Source: Pyrocephalus nanus
Lineage: Eukaryota > Chordata > Aves > Passeriformes > Tyrannidae
Length of the DNA: 64,000 nt
NCBI GenBank assembly: GCA_038380795.1
Contig: CM076266.1
Location: forward strand, 36,035,425-36,099,424
Reading direction: 5' to 3'
The notes under the pieces are model-generated. The model made no database searches. It was given only the letters and a program-made list of their open reading frames with translations, and was not told where the DNA came from. The position numbers were made by a program, and so were the translations under genes. Below, in pieces: positions 38,801 to 51,546 of the stretch; position 1 is the first letter of the stretch; the number at the start of each line of letters is the position of its first letter.

Positions 38801-40931
38801 AAATGAGACAAGTAGGTAATCCTTACATCAACAGTACATCTATCCTTTCTCAATTCTGGATAAGATTCTCATTACTAAGCAGGATTTTACACCCACATAC
38901 TAATTAATCATGACAAAAATATCCCCAAGCTAAAACAAACAATGTGGTAAAATATGTCATTTTGAGGGCTCATTATATGAATTTACACCAAAACCATACA
39001 ATTCCCCCGTGATCTATAATAATATCAGACTCTAAACCTCTGCCACTATAGCACATACCAATATATGAACTATATAGCTTCACAACTCTTCTCAATTTGA
39101 TGAAAGTATGATACAGATGTCTCGATACAGATGTTTCACAATGTGCTTTCAAAAATAAGATCATGGGAATATGGCTCCCATGGCTGACTTCATTTCACAG
39201 TATTCCTGACAGATTTTAATTGCTTAAAATCTTTTGTCAAACTGAATAGAGTATTGGAAAGACCCAAATTTCACAAATTAAAATGGATCTCATTATTTCA
39301 AGTTTTATTTAAGTAATATTAAATTTACTTATCATTTAGAGCTAGAAGCACTCTTTGTTTTAAACTGAGTATCTTCTAGGGAAGAGAGGATGGAAACATT
39401 TTTAACACTAAATAAATATTTTAATACTCTTACATATGAATAAAGTACAGATTTCTGAAGTACACAAATATTCAAATTTTGTATAGCCTGTCAGATGGGA
39501 GGGGGGGGAATATGAGAAATCAACCTCAAATTGTAAAGATTTCTGGAGTCACAAGTCACCTTCAAGTGATACTCAAACAAAAAACTTATTCCAAACTTAG
39601 AATAAGATTTTAAGTACCTGGAACAGCTTAATAACTAACAACCAATATCACCACATCAGAACTAACTGCAGGTAGAGACATTTTGGTCAAGAAGACAGAA
39701 CTTCTTTACTTATGCATTAGAGGTGTAATCCCAACAATCCCAACAATCAAGCTTGTTTGCATCCTAATTATAGTGATACCCTGTAAGCCACCACTAAGAG
39801 GATATATCACTATATCCTTCTAACTGTGCTACCTTTCCAATCAAATTCTGTTGTATTTACAGCATCACTGAACTATACAAACTCTGTCTAAATTGCTAAT
39901 TGTCAATGAGTGCTTTTTGGACTTTGGTATAGCATAATTCTAAAGCTACTTTTTCTTCAGTAAACAGTTTACAATATATATATGAAACTGGGCTACTGGT
40001 TTCTTTTCCTCTGTTTTCATTCTTTAAATAGTGAGTGACTTGGGCCTGCCAAGTGGGGTTTCTCATTTTAGTGCACAAGATTAACGTAAAATTATCCTAC
40101 AAACATTTACTTATTATCAGATGATATACCAAATGAAAGAAAACATTAAATAAATGAATAAATAATCAAGTACTCTGTGCCAGATTACTTCAGTGGAAGT
40201 AAGGAGGACAGTTCAAATCACACTCATCTGGACTTTTTTCCACATTTCAAATTAATGCAAGGCTGATGTAAATCATTATTTATCACTGAATTAGTTCTTC
40301 CTTCCTCCCTTCTTGCAACACGTTTAATTTCTAGTCTCTAAAGACACAATTTACATATTTGCTGAAGTTAACATTACAGCTGCTTACATATGGAAAAATG
40401 CCTAATTAAATGAGATCTGTAAGAAGAGACAGAAAAGGAAAATACAAATGTATGTGTAGCATTTTACACTTTGAGGTGCTTATAAAACGAAAATACCTAA
40501 AAGCAATGCCCGATATTTTTTTATTTCATGTTGAGTCAAAGCCAAAATAAATCAAGGTCCACAAAGTGGAAAATGTAGCATTAGCAAATTAACATAAGGT
40601 GTTTATAGATACACAATAGGTTTCTAGTTACTGAAAAACTGGTAAATTAATACATCCTCTTTATGGTAAATCCTCTTTATTATAACCACTTTGCTTTCTG
40701 AAGTGTACAAACGTGTTCATATGCAGTATATTAATCTCTCTGTTTTACTCTGTATGAAAACACTATCAATTGCTGTACATTCCTGGGAATAACTTTCAAG
40801 TACATGTAATGAAGCACGAAATAGGAAGTCACAGGTTAAAACGACTTTTCAAAACAGGCATGGCACTTGATATTATATATATTTTTTTTTTTAAGTCTTT
40901 CAAATAGCATATAAGACAAAGAACTACTCAC

Positions 40932-41135
40932 CATTTCATATGCTGTTATAATCTTTTTCAAGACCTCTGGAACAATCCCTTGGAGCTCCATAGTTGGATA
41001 CTGATCACTGAGATTCAGTACTACCAAAGGTGTATTATCAGGCCCAACCAAGTGCATAGACACTGCCAAAATGCACTGCATAAGATTTGCTACAGGAGAG
41101 AGGCCACATAATTCTTTGAATGAAACTACTGCATT
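40932..41135 (-). CDS. PLCL2: PLCL2 exon 3: region just after the C2 domain
   Basis: This exon has 68 codons, phase 0 at both ends, and covers fragment residues 830-897. It begins [12 protein letters not shown] and ends [11 protein letters not shown]. The acceptor is a pyrimidine-rich tract ending tttttgcag before 41135, and the donor is ATG/gtgagt at 40932. It follows directly from the RENMQ that ends exon 2, as in known PLCL2 proteins. The segment contains [16 protein letters not shown] and then [11 protein letters not shown], a conserved stretch that links the C2 domain to the helical C-terminus. I see no frameshift or stop. Identity is very sure; the exact role of the segment is not known to me. 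Confidence 0.96.
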
Positions 41136-44100
41136 CTGCAAAAAGGAAAGAAAGAATTTCCTTTATAGTTAAATATGAAATTTAAAGTCTCATTCTCTCA
41201 GGATAAAATACTTTACTGTTAAAGTTTAGCTACAATGTGGGATTACCACAGTTTTTCCCTGAAGAACTGATCGTTTTCCAAAGCAACCAATATTGCACGT
41301 ATATTTTTTAAAAATGTTAAAAATTCAAACAATTCAATACATGCCATAGAAAAAAACATCTATCTAGAACAAGTATATCGGCTCCCTATCACTGCTAAAA
41401 TTAACCATGCAAATAAACAGTTTCTAAAACACACTGGTTAGATATTTTGAAAAATTCTATGACATTTCAAAAACATTTTTAAAATGCCACCAAGAGAAAC
41501 AAAATATTAGATGCTGAATGTCCCAATTAAGCAAAGTGAAGTGGAAGGAATTCAGCACATTTGTAACTTTAAACATACCTGAACTACAGTCCAGACATGC
41601 TGATGGATCTGTTGGCTCCCATTTGGTGTGATTCACAAACCCAGCACTCCATTATCGATGTATTCCTATCATAGAATCACACTTAAGTGAATTTTTAAGG
41701 TACTTTAATAAAAAATACCAATTTTGTACCTTTCCCTAAGATTTATCAGAGTTATATTTTATATCTAGTATGGTAGAATGTAAAACCATATGTTTAAACT
41801 TGGAGAAAATTTACAGTATTAGAAATAAAATGGGACTCCAAGTAGCCACTGAAGTTCCATGGTGCAAATATTGTCAGCACTGTATTGAATTTAGGATTTT
41901 TGTACCAATTGGGAGCTGGTGATCTATGGCAGGTCTGGAGTTTGTGTTCCTGTAGGAAACAAAAACAAAAATATGGTATATTTAAGTTACAAATGTGCTC
42001 AGGGTTCCTTTCTCTCATGTCATACCCAAGCAGGGTATCTGACAGAGATTTTCATTTTAATTAAAAGCCCTTTTCACATTGCTGGCATGGTAATACTCAT
42101 TTGTGGACATGTCTCCTAGAAAGACATAATGCCAACCTTAATGCAAACAGGAATCAAATATGAAATATTTTGCTATCCCTTTATGAGAAAAATACTGAAG
42201 CAGACTTCAAAATATGCATATATAACATATTAATGCAAAATTATGTGAACACTAAATTGCATACAGTCACTTTCACTGTACTTGAAGTAAATGTTTAATA
42301 GCATCTAGTAAATATTCAGGAAACAGAAACTACTTTTATTAACACCTTAATGACACAATAATTACATAGTTGAAAAGACAGGCATCGGGAAGTCCATTCA
42401 AATATATTTTGTTTGAGATAAGTATTATGGGTAAGCCATTATGAAAAACAGTTTTACAGAGAGGTTAATGAGGACCAGGGAATGTATACATTCACTAATG
42501 GTAGGCAAGACAGGACTACCATATACTACTACTACAACTCTTGCCTTTGGACTTCTCTATATGCAGAGACCATTCCTCATACTGTTGAATAATTTAAACG
42601 TGTAACATCACATTCTGTTTAATCAGTCATGTTATACTTTTATCAGTGATTAATACGTAGTAGCCAGTTATGACATGAGCTTTTGTCACAGAAACGTAGG
42701 AATAAAAGGAACAAAAAGGCTATTTGTATATAGATTTAGAGAACCTACTAAACTCACTGTTACACACTTTCCTTTTGTATCTTCTTTCATCTTATATTAA
42801 AGAAACACAAACCCACCAACTTTACCCTTTTATAATCCGGCTTGTGGCAGTATTATTTCTGGTCAATAAAAATTTATAATGCAAAATTTCAGTAATTTGG
42901 AATTAAACAAACCTCACATTCCCTGTTATAAGCTGACACTTACTTTAATTGAGTGAATTATTTACTTTTATTAGCTGTAAAACCTTAGTTACACAGGTTA
43001 CAACCCTAAATTGTGCACAGTATATAATCTGTTAAAGTCTAAATTATCTTCTTGGCAGCATTTTGAGAGATGATATTGATAAATTTAGTTGATAGTACAT
43101 CTTTCAAACTGTCAGAATAAAATACATAGAATACCTTTTAATATCTCATGTTCAAAGAAACCACACTGTAGAGTCTGTTTTCAATTACATCATTATACTG
43201 TGCATATTACAGCGTGCATAGTAAACAATCTGAAGTAGCTACACAAAACTGCATGTCTTCACTGATTTCTAAAGTCAGTTCTTCCTTGAAAACTGTCTTA
43301 AAATACAGTATCCTTTAATGATGGAATTCTAGCTTTCAATAGCTTAACTACAGGTAAAGTATATATATATATATATATATATAAATATGCAGCCTATAAC
43401 ATGAAACAAGTCAAAATACTGTCCCCCTATTTTTTAATTATTTTTTAGTATCTCAATTTTATATACCAAGTAGGAGAGCTTCATAATGATGCACTAATTG
43501 CCTCTTTCATATGAAGAAAAATTAGTTTTAGAATTGTATTACTATTAAAATCTGTTTAATATAAGATTATTCAAGAAGAAAATTTATCTGATATGTCTTT
43601 AAAATCCAGAATTAAGACTCAGATATTTTCTTTAATCAGTTTCCCCTTAACACTGCCTAAGAGCAAGAGGATTTAACAGGTCATTTCATTTGAAATTACT
43701 ATGCTTAATTTTACTGATCACTGCTAGTATTCCATCAGAAATTCATAGATAGTTAAAAGCTTTATTAAATGGAACACAACTTTACTCCTCAACTTTAATC
43801 TGTTTCTAAAAGGGGTTATTTACCTGGAATCTTTACTGGAATCTCCAAATAATGGATATTTTGAAGTGAGATCTCTTGGTTTCCACAAAACCAAGTACCT
43901 CAGCCTGTACTTTTTCCTGAAATTCAATGTGTTTACTAATACATGACCTTGAAGGTAAGACAATTTCTTCTAGAAGATGCCTTCTAATACCTTAGTGCTA
44001 AATCCATGAATTTCTAACATGTTACAAGGAAGAATCATGGAAAGCAAATGGGTCTTTCTGAAATCACTGCCTTCTATTTGTGAATAAAGAAAAAACATCA

Positions 44101-44534
44101 GTGAAACTATACTCAATACACTTGGACATATAACAAGGTCTCTAATAAGTAGTAAAGTATTATTTTTCTATCTGCTGTATTTTCCTCCTGAATTTATACT
44201 TGAGTTAATTTTTAAAAACTAAAATACTGACACACATTTTTCTAGTGTATTTCTAATATTCCTTCAAAGGCATAGGACAAGTCAACATCACTGAGTTGAG
44301 TTCTAACACTGGAGTCACATTTCCAGTTCACATTCAACAAAATACCCATGTGCATTCAAGGTCTCATCAGCAGACAGTTTACCTAAAAGGCTGCTCTGAC
44401 ATAATCCATTTGTAAAGCCGTTCAGAATCAGACTCAAACAGCATAATTTACAACACTCTTAATAGCATATATTCGACATGCATCATAATACAAAGACACA
44501 CATAAAACCCAGTAAATTCATTATCAAACTGTAC
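41136..44534 (-). other. PLCL2: PLCL2 intron 2
   Basis: About 3.4 kb, the shortest intron in the window, with gtacag donor and tttttgcag acceptor. It holds a (TA)12 tract at 43360-43383. No other repeat or gene recognised. Read-through from exon 2 would add 28 residues and then stop. Confidence 0.9.
43360..43383. repeat. (TA)12 microsatellite
   Basis: Twelve TA units beginning after caggtaaag. Self-complementary and likely length-polymorphic. Confidence 0.95.
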
Positions 44535-47021
44535 CTGCATATTTTCTCTCAAATCCGTAGCATCCCGAATAGGTTGGAGGGCATTCTTGAACACTTCATC
44601 TATTGTTTTAATCCATAATGTTCTCATAGAAGCGTATTCCCTTGATTTCTTGCCCTTCCTCACAGAGAGGCCCCGCTTATGAGGTTTCCCACCACCCCTT
44701 CTATTAGTAATGGCCACGTGCACAAACAAGGAAGCATGTGCTAAACTTTCACCAGTCAAAGACTGCAGAGGGACGTGCCGGTAACCAGTCTGTAGACACT
44801 CAAAGGGAATAGTGTATTGCCCGATAAACTCGTCCCCAATATAATCATCATCCAATACTACAAAACGCACCATAGCTAGTTCCGGCAAATTTATTTGAAA
44901 TTCAAAGCTTTCATCAAAAATTGGATTATCCCCGTTCTGATGCATAGTTTTCGTCCTTTGCTCTGCACAGTCAGCAGGGATTCCATGTATTTCGACATAG
45001 ACATAAGGATCCACAACATCACCTTTGGCACCTGATCCTTTGGGTTTAGGGAAGTTTTGCCCACTAATGATTTTAATATGAAGCAGCTGAGGCGAAACTC
45101 CAGGCACGGTGTCTTTAGTATTTGCGCTAAAGAAGGATACTTCTTCTCTCATAATAGCAGGACGAAGGACATAGCCACAGTTTCCATTTTGTCGAAACCA
45201 GCCAATGTTAAGGTCCATCATTAAGCCAGGTGTTTGAAAGTTCATTGCTACTATCTGACAACCACATTTCCAAAAGTCCTGGGGATTCATATTACTAGAG
45301 TCAATCCTCATAGGACTGGGGAAAACCCTTGCAAGAAAACGCTTGTTATAATTTACAAAGTCTCCTGGGTTTTCGTTGGCATATTTGCTAGCAAGCACTT
45401 CATTAAAAGAGCACACTTCCCAGTACTTCTGGAGCTGAAATGAAACTTGAAACTCTTTGAACTGAACCGATTTACATATGCTTACCAACTCAGAGAGATC
45501 TTTGCAGAGCTGAAATCGTTTCCCAGTCATTGAGTTTTGCTGTTCTACCCCCTCTTTTGCCACTCTCTGTGACATTTCTGCTCCTTCATCTTCATCTGTA
45601 ACATCTCCCTCCAGTCCAGAACAACTAGCAGAAAGTTTCTTTGCTTTGATTAGAATTTTCCCTTTAAGTGATTCTGGTGATGGAAGATAAGTCTCTTCAA
45701 TGTTTGGAGACTGTGTATGCAGTTTGTCCCCCAGAATTTTCTTCATGTGTTGTACCATCACTTTCTGCTGCTTAATGGAACAATGATTTTCTAAACACAA
45801 AATAAGAGGGTATTCTGAAGCAAAAAATGCATACTTGTTAATAATGTCAATCACACTACGGAAGACAATCTGTGATGTCATTGTATGCCCTGTGTAAATC
45901 ACTGGCTCATTATCCGGACCATCCCACACATCCAGTTCAACACTTCGACAACCCATTTTTAGAGCGCGAATGTAACCTGTGATGTCAGAAGGCCCTCGAA
46001 ACTGATCCTCGATCAAGTATGTATTATGAGATGAGTTTATAAAATAATGAGACAAGGGTTGTTTCATATCTTGGCAAACTTTTTTATGCTCTGGATCAAA
46101 TATGTGGCAGTCTGGTGAAGTAAGGTAATTCGTAAACCCATCTATAGAAAGGCAACCCTTTTCCTGGCCCTCTTTGGCTGGCTCGTATTTCTGAATAATT
46201 TCAAGGCTTATTTCTTCTGTGACCTGTGCCATACCCTGTTCTGCTTCTAAAAACATCATGAGATCCTTGGTATCTAGAAATTCTTTATTGCTTGAAAACT
46301 GAACTAACAGAAAATAGATTTCAGGTCTGGTACAAAGCTCATGAAAAACTTCAATAAACTCTTCTTTTGTTACTTCAGTACCAGTTTTTTCCCTAGATCT
46401 ATGTAACTCCTTGAATTTTAGTTCAATTTTGTTAGTTTTTAAACCAGGATTTAAGTCTTTTATAAACTGTATAGCATTACATAGGGGTATATGTCCCAAA
46501 TTATCTACATCAGATTCACTGAACATTTGTGAAAGCCATGAAGTCCGCATATTATCTTGAGTACTTCCTATCATATCTAGAGTATGTTTTCCATAGGAAA
46601 TCAGGTACCTTAAGCCAGTAACCCAGATATTTGCAACATCTGCTGAGTTAGCAACAAGATCTAGTGTCTCGTAGTTTTCTCCATATATAATTGAAAATGC
46701 ACAGTCTTCTGATATCTGGTCATATATTCCATTGCTGCGAAAAATATCCGTATTTTTCCCTGTTCTTACTTCTTTGATTGATTTAATATCAATCTTTGCT
46801 TTCTCAGAATCCTTTTTCGAAGGTTCCCAGCGCAGAGACTGCATATCCGCATCCAAAAGAAAGTATCGGTGATACACCCTGGAGTTGGATCGAATCTTTC
46901 TGAGCTCAGAGCCTTCAACCATCGCATTTATACAGTCGCTTGCACTGCTGATCTTCTTCTCTGTCGGCATGCTGCTAAAGGACACAGTCTTCTTCCGTTC
47001 TCGCTTTTGTTTCGTACCATC
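44535..47021 (-). CDS. PLCL2: PLCL2 exon 2: PH, EF-like, PLC-X, PLC-Y and C2 domains of an inactive phospholipase C-like scaffold
   Basis: PRIP proteins bind inositol phosphates and scaffold phosphatases and GABA-A receptor partners in the cytoplasm; they do not hydrolyse PIP2. Counting the first codon of this exon (Asp) as residue 1, the fragment starts with a basic stretch and RKKTVSF at residues 9-15. Then come PH (about 30-145), EF-hand-like (about 155-300), X (about 319-462, with SSHNTYL near 330 and VELDVWDG near 361), an acidic linker (TDEDEGAEM near 475), Y (about 502-625, with [14 protein letters not shown]) and C2 (about 642-772, with KGDVVDPYV and [14 protein letters not shown]). 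The X-domain position that is His in active PLCs (YHG..T) is Thr here (YTGHT, residue 377). Neighbouring catalytic His, Glu, Asp and Lys positions look retained. The acceptor tttactag precedes 47021 and the donor is CAG/gtacag after 44535. Length is 829 codons, phase 0 at both ends. Neither the GTG at 46985 nor the ATG at 46970 is a real start, because the frame continues upstream to the acceptor. Confidence 0.97.
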
Positions 47022-50000
47022 CTAGTAAACACGAAGGGGGGAGGGAAACAAAACATTTCTCAGTATGATTTTGCTCAATATTGAAATAGGTTTCACAAAT
47101 TAGTTCAGTAAGGTCTGTGCAATGACAAGTAAGATAGAAATTCTTACTAGGATCACCACAATCAAAATACTAATAACAGCTTAATATTTGTTCTTGATTA
47201 AATAAATAATCTTCCAGTCTTTTTTTAAAATGTTTTTTAGGAGAACAAAATTTTAAAAGCAAGTTATGAATGCTAATGAAATAATAATGTTGTATTATTG
47301 CCTGTATGTGCATGCATTTTATTTTATGAGTAATATCCTACTTACAGAGGCAACAGGTTCTACAGCCAAGGGAATAGGAAGTAAGCTTTCCTCCAAGTCC
47401 TTATAGATACTTGCTGAACTTGTCAGTACAGAATATAATATTTTCATACCATTTAATGCTGACAGGGTGCATTAAAACACAATTAACTGCATAAAATCCA
47501 CAGAACATGGACCTAATCTAAGCATACAAGACCTTAACAGCACTTACTATGCACAGCTCCCTTCACTGCTGCACCCATGCGTGCTCTTCCCACAGATTGC
47601 CCACAGCACTCACACATGCATCCCACTCCTATACTAGGAAACTATCCATGATAGTCTAAAGAAGCTGCACAGAAACACAAGGGACTGGACTCGAGCAGAT
47701 GTAATTCACTGTAATTCTGAGTTTCAGAAAACACAACAGTGACGACTCAAGAGGGAATTTCTGAGAGGATTAAACTGTTTCCAAAGAACCAGCGTATCAT
47801 CAAAAATAAAATGAATGGAAGAGCTGGTCAGGAAGGGAAGCAGAAGTGATTTACCTTTGTTCTTTAAAAAATGAGATAACTTGGAGGTCTTACTTTAATA
47901 GAGGAAGTTTGGGTATATAAGGATATATAAGTCTAAAAAAAAAATCATTTAGCTACCTCTATTTCTTGTTTGTATTAATTCAGACAAGTGCAAATAAATC
48001 AGTAACCCATGACTTAAGTACAATCAATTCCATAAGAACTGAATTTAAGAAACCTGTGTGCTTTCATTATTTGCATTTTCTGAGACTGAAAAATGCTGTG
48101 GGTTTTCTTTTTTTTTTGTCTTGATGACCCAACTCTCAGTCTGAAATAATACTTCCATTAAATAATCTTTTTACATTAGATATCCTAATTAGAGCACACC
48201 TCAAAAAATTACTTTTCAAGCTTTATAAAAAAACCAATGTTGATATTCCCTCAAAAAGTTTTCCATTTGAAGTATGTTCCAATGCAAATCAGCACTGCTT
48301 GTATGGCAGAAAGGAAAGTGAAAGAAAACCTTTAACGATTGCTGCGCTGAACAGATGTTCAAATAAAAACCATCCATTACAAAATGCATTTACAGTTCAG
48401 GGCATATGTGCTGTATGTTTAATTTCATCAAATTAAAAATGCAGAATCCTGGTTTTGTCATTTAATTTATAAGCATCCAAAAAGCCGTACATTGAAAACA
48501 ATGATTAGTAAAGTGAGAAGACTTAATATTCGCTGTTCCGTGTTTGAGAAAATTAATCAACCATACAATTCTTGCACCTCTAATGACAGCAGAATTTGCT
48601 TTATGCAAGTTCTCAAGAGACCAGTAAAAGCAAATAACCCTGCAGAAGACTGTTTTATTTCTAACTGCAGATCAAACACCTGCAATGGATACTGCACAGG
48701 GTTGACTCTCAGAATTTCATTGCATGTAATTTGGGCATATGGATTGTTTTCAAACAAAAGCTAATTTCCTTTAAAAAAAAAAATAAAATCTGATTTTTGT
48801 TGACAAAGGTTTTTGTTTTGTTTTAAGCCTAGCCTCTTGTCTGGCTACCTTTCTACATCTCCTAACCTGAAAAAGTGGTAAGGGTTCCCACAGAAATGGG
48901 CAATGATGTTCCTGTCTGGTATTTCAGGGCTTGTAATGATGCTTTTTTTAACTCCTTAATGCTCCAGATTAATCACTCAAAGACTTAGGAGGGAAATACC
49001 TTTCTCAAACTGTTTGGTGAGAGATAGCTGACAGATAACCTTCTGACACCAAAACCATCAAGGCCTAGGAATTTTTACCTTGACTGACCATGATCAGAAG
49101 AAAGGTCTATGCCTTTCTCTGTGGTCAGGACTGTATCTGATCCAAGACACTGAACTGCAAAGGAAAAATAAAATCTTCCATTTCTTGACGCCATCTGATG
49201 TAAAGCAATCCATCTCAAGGCAACCCCATTCTCAGTGCTAGTTACCAAACACTGAATAGGAGTTTATGCATGTGGATCAGAGGAGTAATTCAATCCACCA
49301 CCTGCAAGATCATTTGGCTTGCCTGCCAGATGAATTTGAAGGCAGTTCACAGTATTCTGCATTTCTGCAGGGTGAAGTAGTCTAGCCACTAAGTTTATTT
49401 ATGTAAAGCCTGCACCACAGTGTAAATGACCATGAAGACATTTTGAGCTCCAGAACACCCTTCATAAGCTTTTGCTTGTCCAGAGATCAATGACCCGGAG
49501 CTACCAGATTGCCTGTGCAAGTTCCCATCCTGACAGAGGCATGGCAGTCGTGATCAACCTGTATAAACAGAACTTAAAGGATATTTTACCAAAAACACTG
49601 GTGAGAATTATTCACCTGTTTGAATTACACACCTGTCTGAAAAGAAACAGAGAAGAAACTCACTCATAAGCCAAGAATGCAATTGCATAGAGCACACACA
49701 AACTGTGTGAAACAAGTTGGTGAGCCACAGTGATACAGTCTGGCATGGAGAAGGAGACAGATATATTCTGTTCTATGATGTGGAAGATTTCACCCTGACA
49801 GTGGGGTGGCATCCATGAAATGGGTCAGATCTCTCATGGCCTTAGGCGTGGTGTGCCTTGAATCAAAAAGACTGGCCCATCAGAAAATTGTTATATGTCT
49901 GAATGAACGCGTGATTTTTTGGCATTCATGAGACTTACAATGCTCTTGCTGTTCAAGATGTTTGAAGTGACACTGACTCAAGGGTGCAGATGCACAACTC

Positions 50001-51473
50001 TGTCCAAGGAGGTAGCTACAATTTTTGTGCTGAAACAACTTTCAGTCATTCTAGGATCTCTCACACAAGGGAGATTACGTCAATCTTCAAATTATAACAT
50101 GTACTGTCATTATAATAGGACTTCCCCTAAAGACTGTCTGTGCTTCAGAAGACTAATCTCTGAAACCAGAATGACCACCTCATCAATACATTTCCTAACA
50201 CTAGGTTCCACAGCCAAGGTCACTGCAAGAAGTTTTGAGGAAAAGACCAGAACACACATAAAACCATTTGAAACATTGCTCATAACTACTACAAGCAACT
50301 ACACAAGAGTTTAGTTTATTCAGGAGTTCCTAGCAACAACATTTGTGACACTTAGAGACAGCTGGAGAAAACAGATTAAAAGAACAAACAGGGAAGAATA
50401 TCTCCATGATAACTTTATTCCCCTCAAGGTACCAGCAAAGAAATAGTTGTGTGACTAAGACAGCACTGTCTACAGAACAGAATTCTGGAAACAACAGAGA
50501 ATCTTGAATCAGACACTGGGAGAGATATACAACATCCCTGAACTGCAAAGCTTTTAATTTATGCAGTTCTAAGGTAAAATTACTTAAAAAGCAATTCAAA
50601 TACGCACTGATAATGACAGGGACAGCAGTGGAGCTCAAACAGCGATCTGATAACTTAATAAACCAGGATAACAGAGAAAAACAATGACTAGTATAAGGTT
50701 TGTAAACATCTACTAAAGGAAAGAAAGCAGAGAATGAACTTTATGACCTGTAAATGTCCAAATGAATCATGCCCCAGAAGCAGTACTTCAAGAAAAACAT
50801 TTAAACATGGAGTTGCCAAGATGTTTAGGTACAGCTTGGTCTGGTGGAATTTAGAACACTTACAGCTAGAGGCGGAGGCTTGCCAACTAAGTGTAGGGCT
50901 GCAACCTGAGCACAGTGCAGGACAGTCCTTCCACCTGTCAATACAGGATGATCCTCCCACTCACTAATGGAAAGTTTGAAGGTGGGTGCCTGAGATCCTG
51001 CCTTTCTCTCCATGACTAAAGCAGCCACCTGCAGCTTTGATGAGGTAGTTTTGCTAACTGGGACTGGAAGATAAATGCCTCTACCTGCACTTAGCCCAAA
51101 AAGGTACTCTTTGAGACAGAGGACTTTAAAAAGAAGAGACAACGGTAACAAGAGGAAGTGTCACAATGACAGATTTTTAGAGCACTCGTCTGGCATCTGG
51201 GAAGTGAAAGTCCCTGATGTCATTGCTCCATAAACATTTCACTTGGTGACCCTGAATGCAAAATATACCGACAGTCCATGTAGCAGGGACCTGAACACTG
51301 TATTTTACCTTACCAGAGGAATACCCACCTCCCCAGGAGCCAGGTCCTGCTGCTACTTGCTTATGCTCTAACCGTAAAAAATTTCCTTTTTTTTTTTTTA
51401 TATACCAGAGGTTAATCGAAGGAAGGCAGCTCCATCCTAGTCTTGAGAGCATGTGGCTGAGCATTTGAAGATC

Positions 51474-51546
51474 CCCAGGCAGAGGGACTAGAGCCCAGCC
51501 ACTTCATGAGGAGGTGTGAGTGCTCTGCCAACCAAGCAAACCCAAG
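51474..51546 (-). repeat. tRNA-derived sequence (SINE head or tRNA pseudogene)
   Basis: The minus strand reads gcttggttggcagagcactc. Its A-box-like TTGCTTGGTTGG starts at 51539 and a B-box-like GGCTCTAGTCC starts at 51495. They match the polymerase III boxes at about 10 of 12 and 9 of 11 positions. The start-to-start spacing is 44, the same as in tRNAs. The four D-stem pairs (G-C, C-G, T-A, T-G) can form. The acceptor and T stems are only partly paired and the anticodon stem is poor, so it is not a working tRNA gene. It is probably the head of a tRNA-derived SINE running toward lower coordinates. Confidence 0.5.

Larger units (their letters stand above)
25906..40931 (-). other. PLCL2: PLCL2 intron 3
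   Basis: About 15.0 kb with gtgagt donor and ctctgcag acceptor. It contains CR1 pieces at 31775-32037 and 32367-32868, an older LINE fossil (about 34875-35830), a 23-bp tandem duplication (30221-30263) and homopolymer tracts (A15 at 29874-29888, T16 at 35673-35688). Apart from these I recognise no gene or RNA. Confidence 0.9.

Noticed and set aside
41665..41685. CR1 3' end (atcatagaatcacac)
   Set aside because: Only a dozen bases resemble the CR1 end and the flanks do not continue the match.
46968..46985. GTG at 46985 or ATG at 46970 as the PLCL2 start codon
   Set aside because: The frame continues upstream through RKKT to a splice acceptor at 47022, and the family has about 110 further N-terminal residues from exon 1.
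49919..50314. 131-codon plus-strand open frame in intron 1
   Set aside because: No recognisable motif and an overlapping antisense frame of similar quality. Treated as chance.
51474..51546. Functional tRNA gene
   Set aside because: The anticodon stem does not pair properly, and the acceptor and T stems are incomplete, so only a tRNA-derived repeat is claimed.
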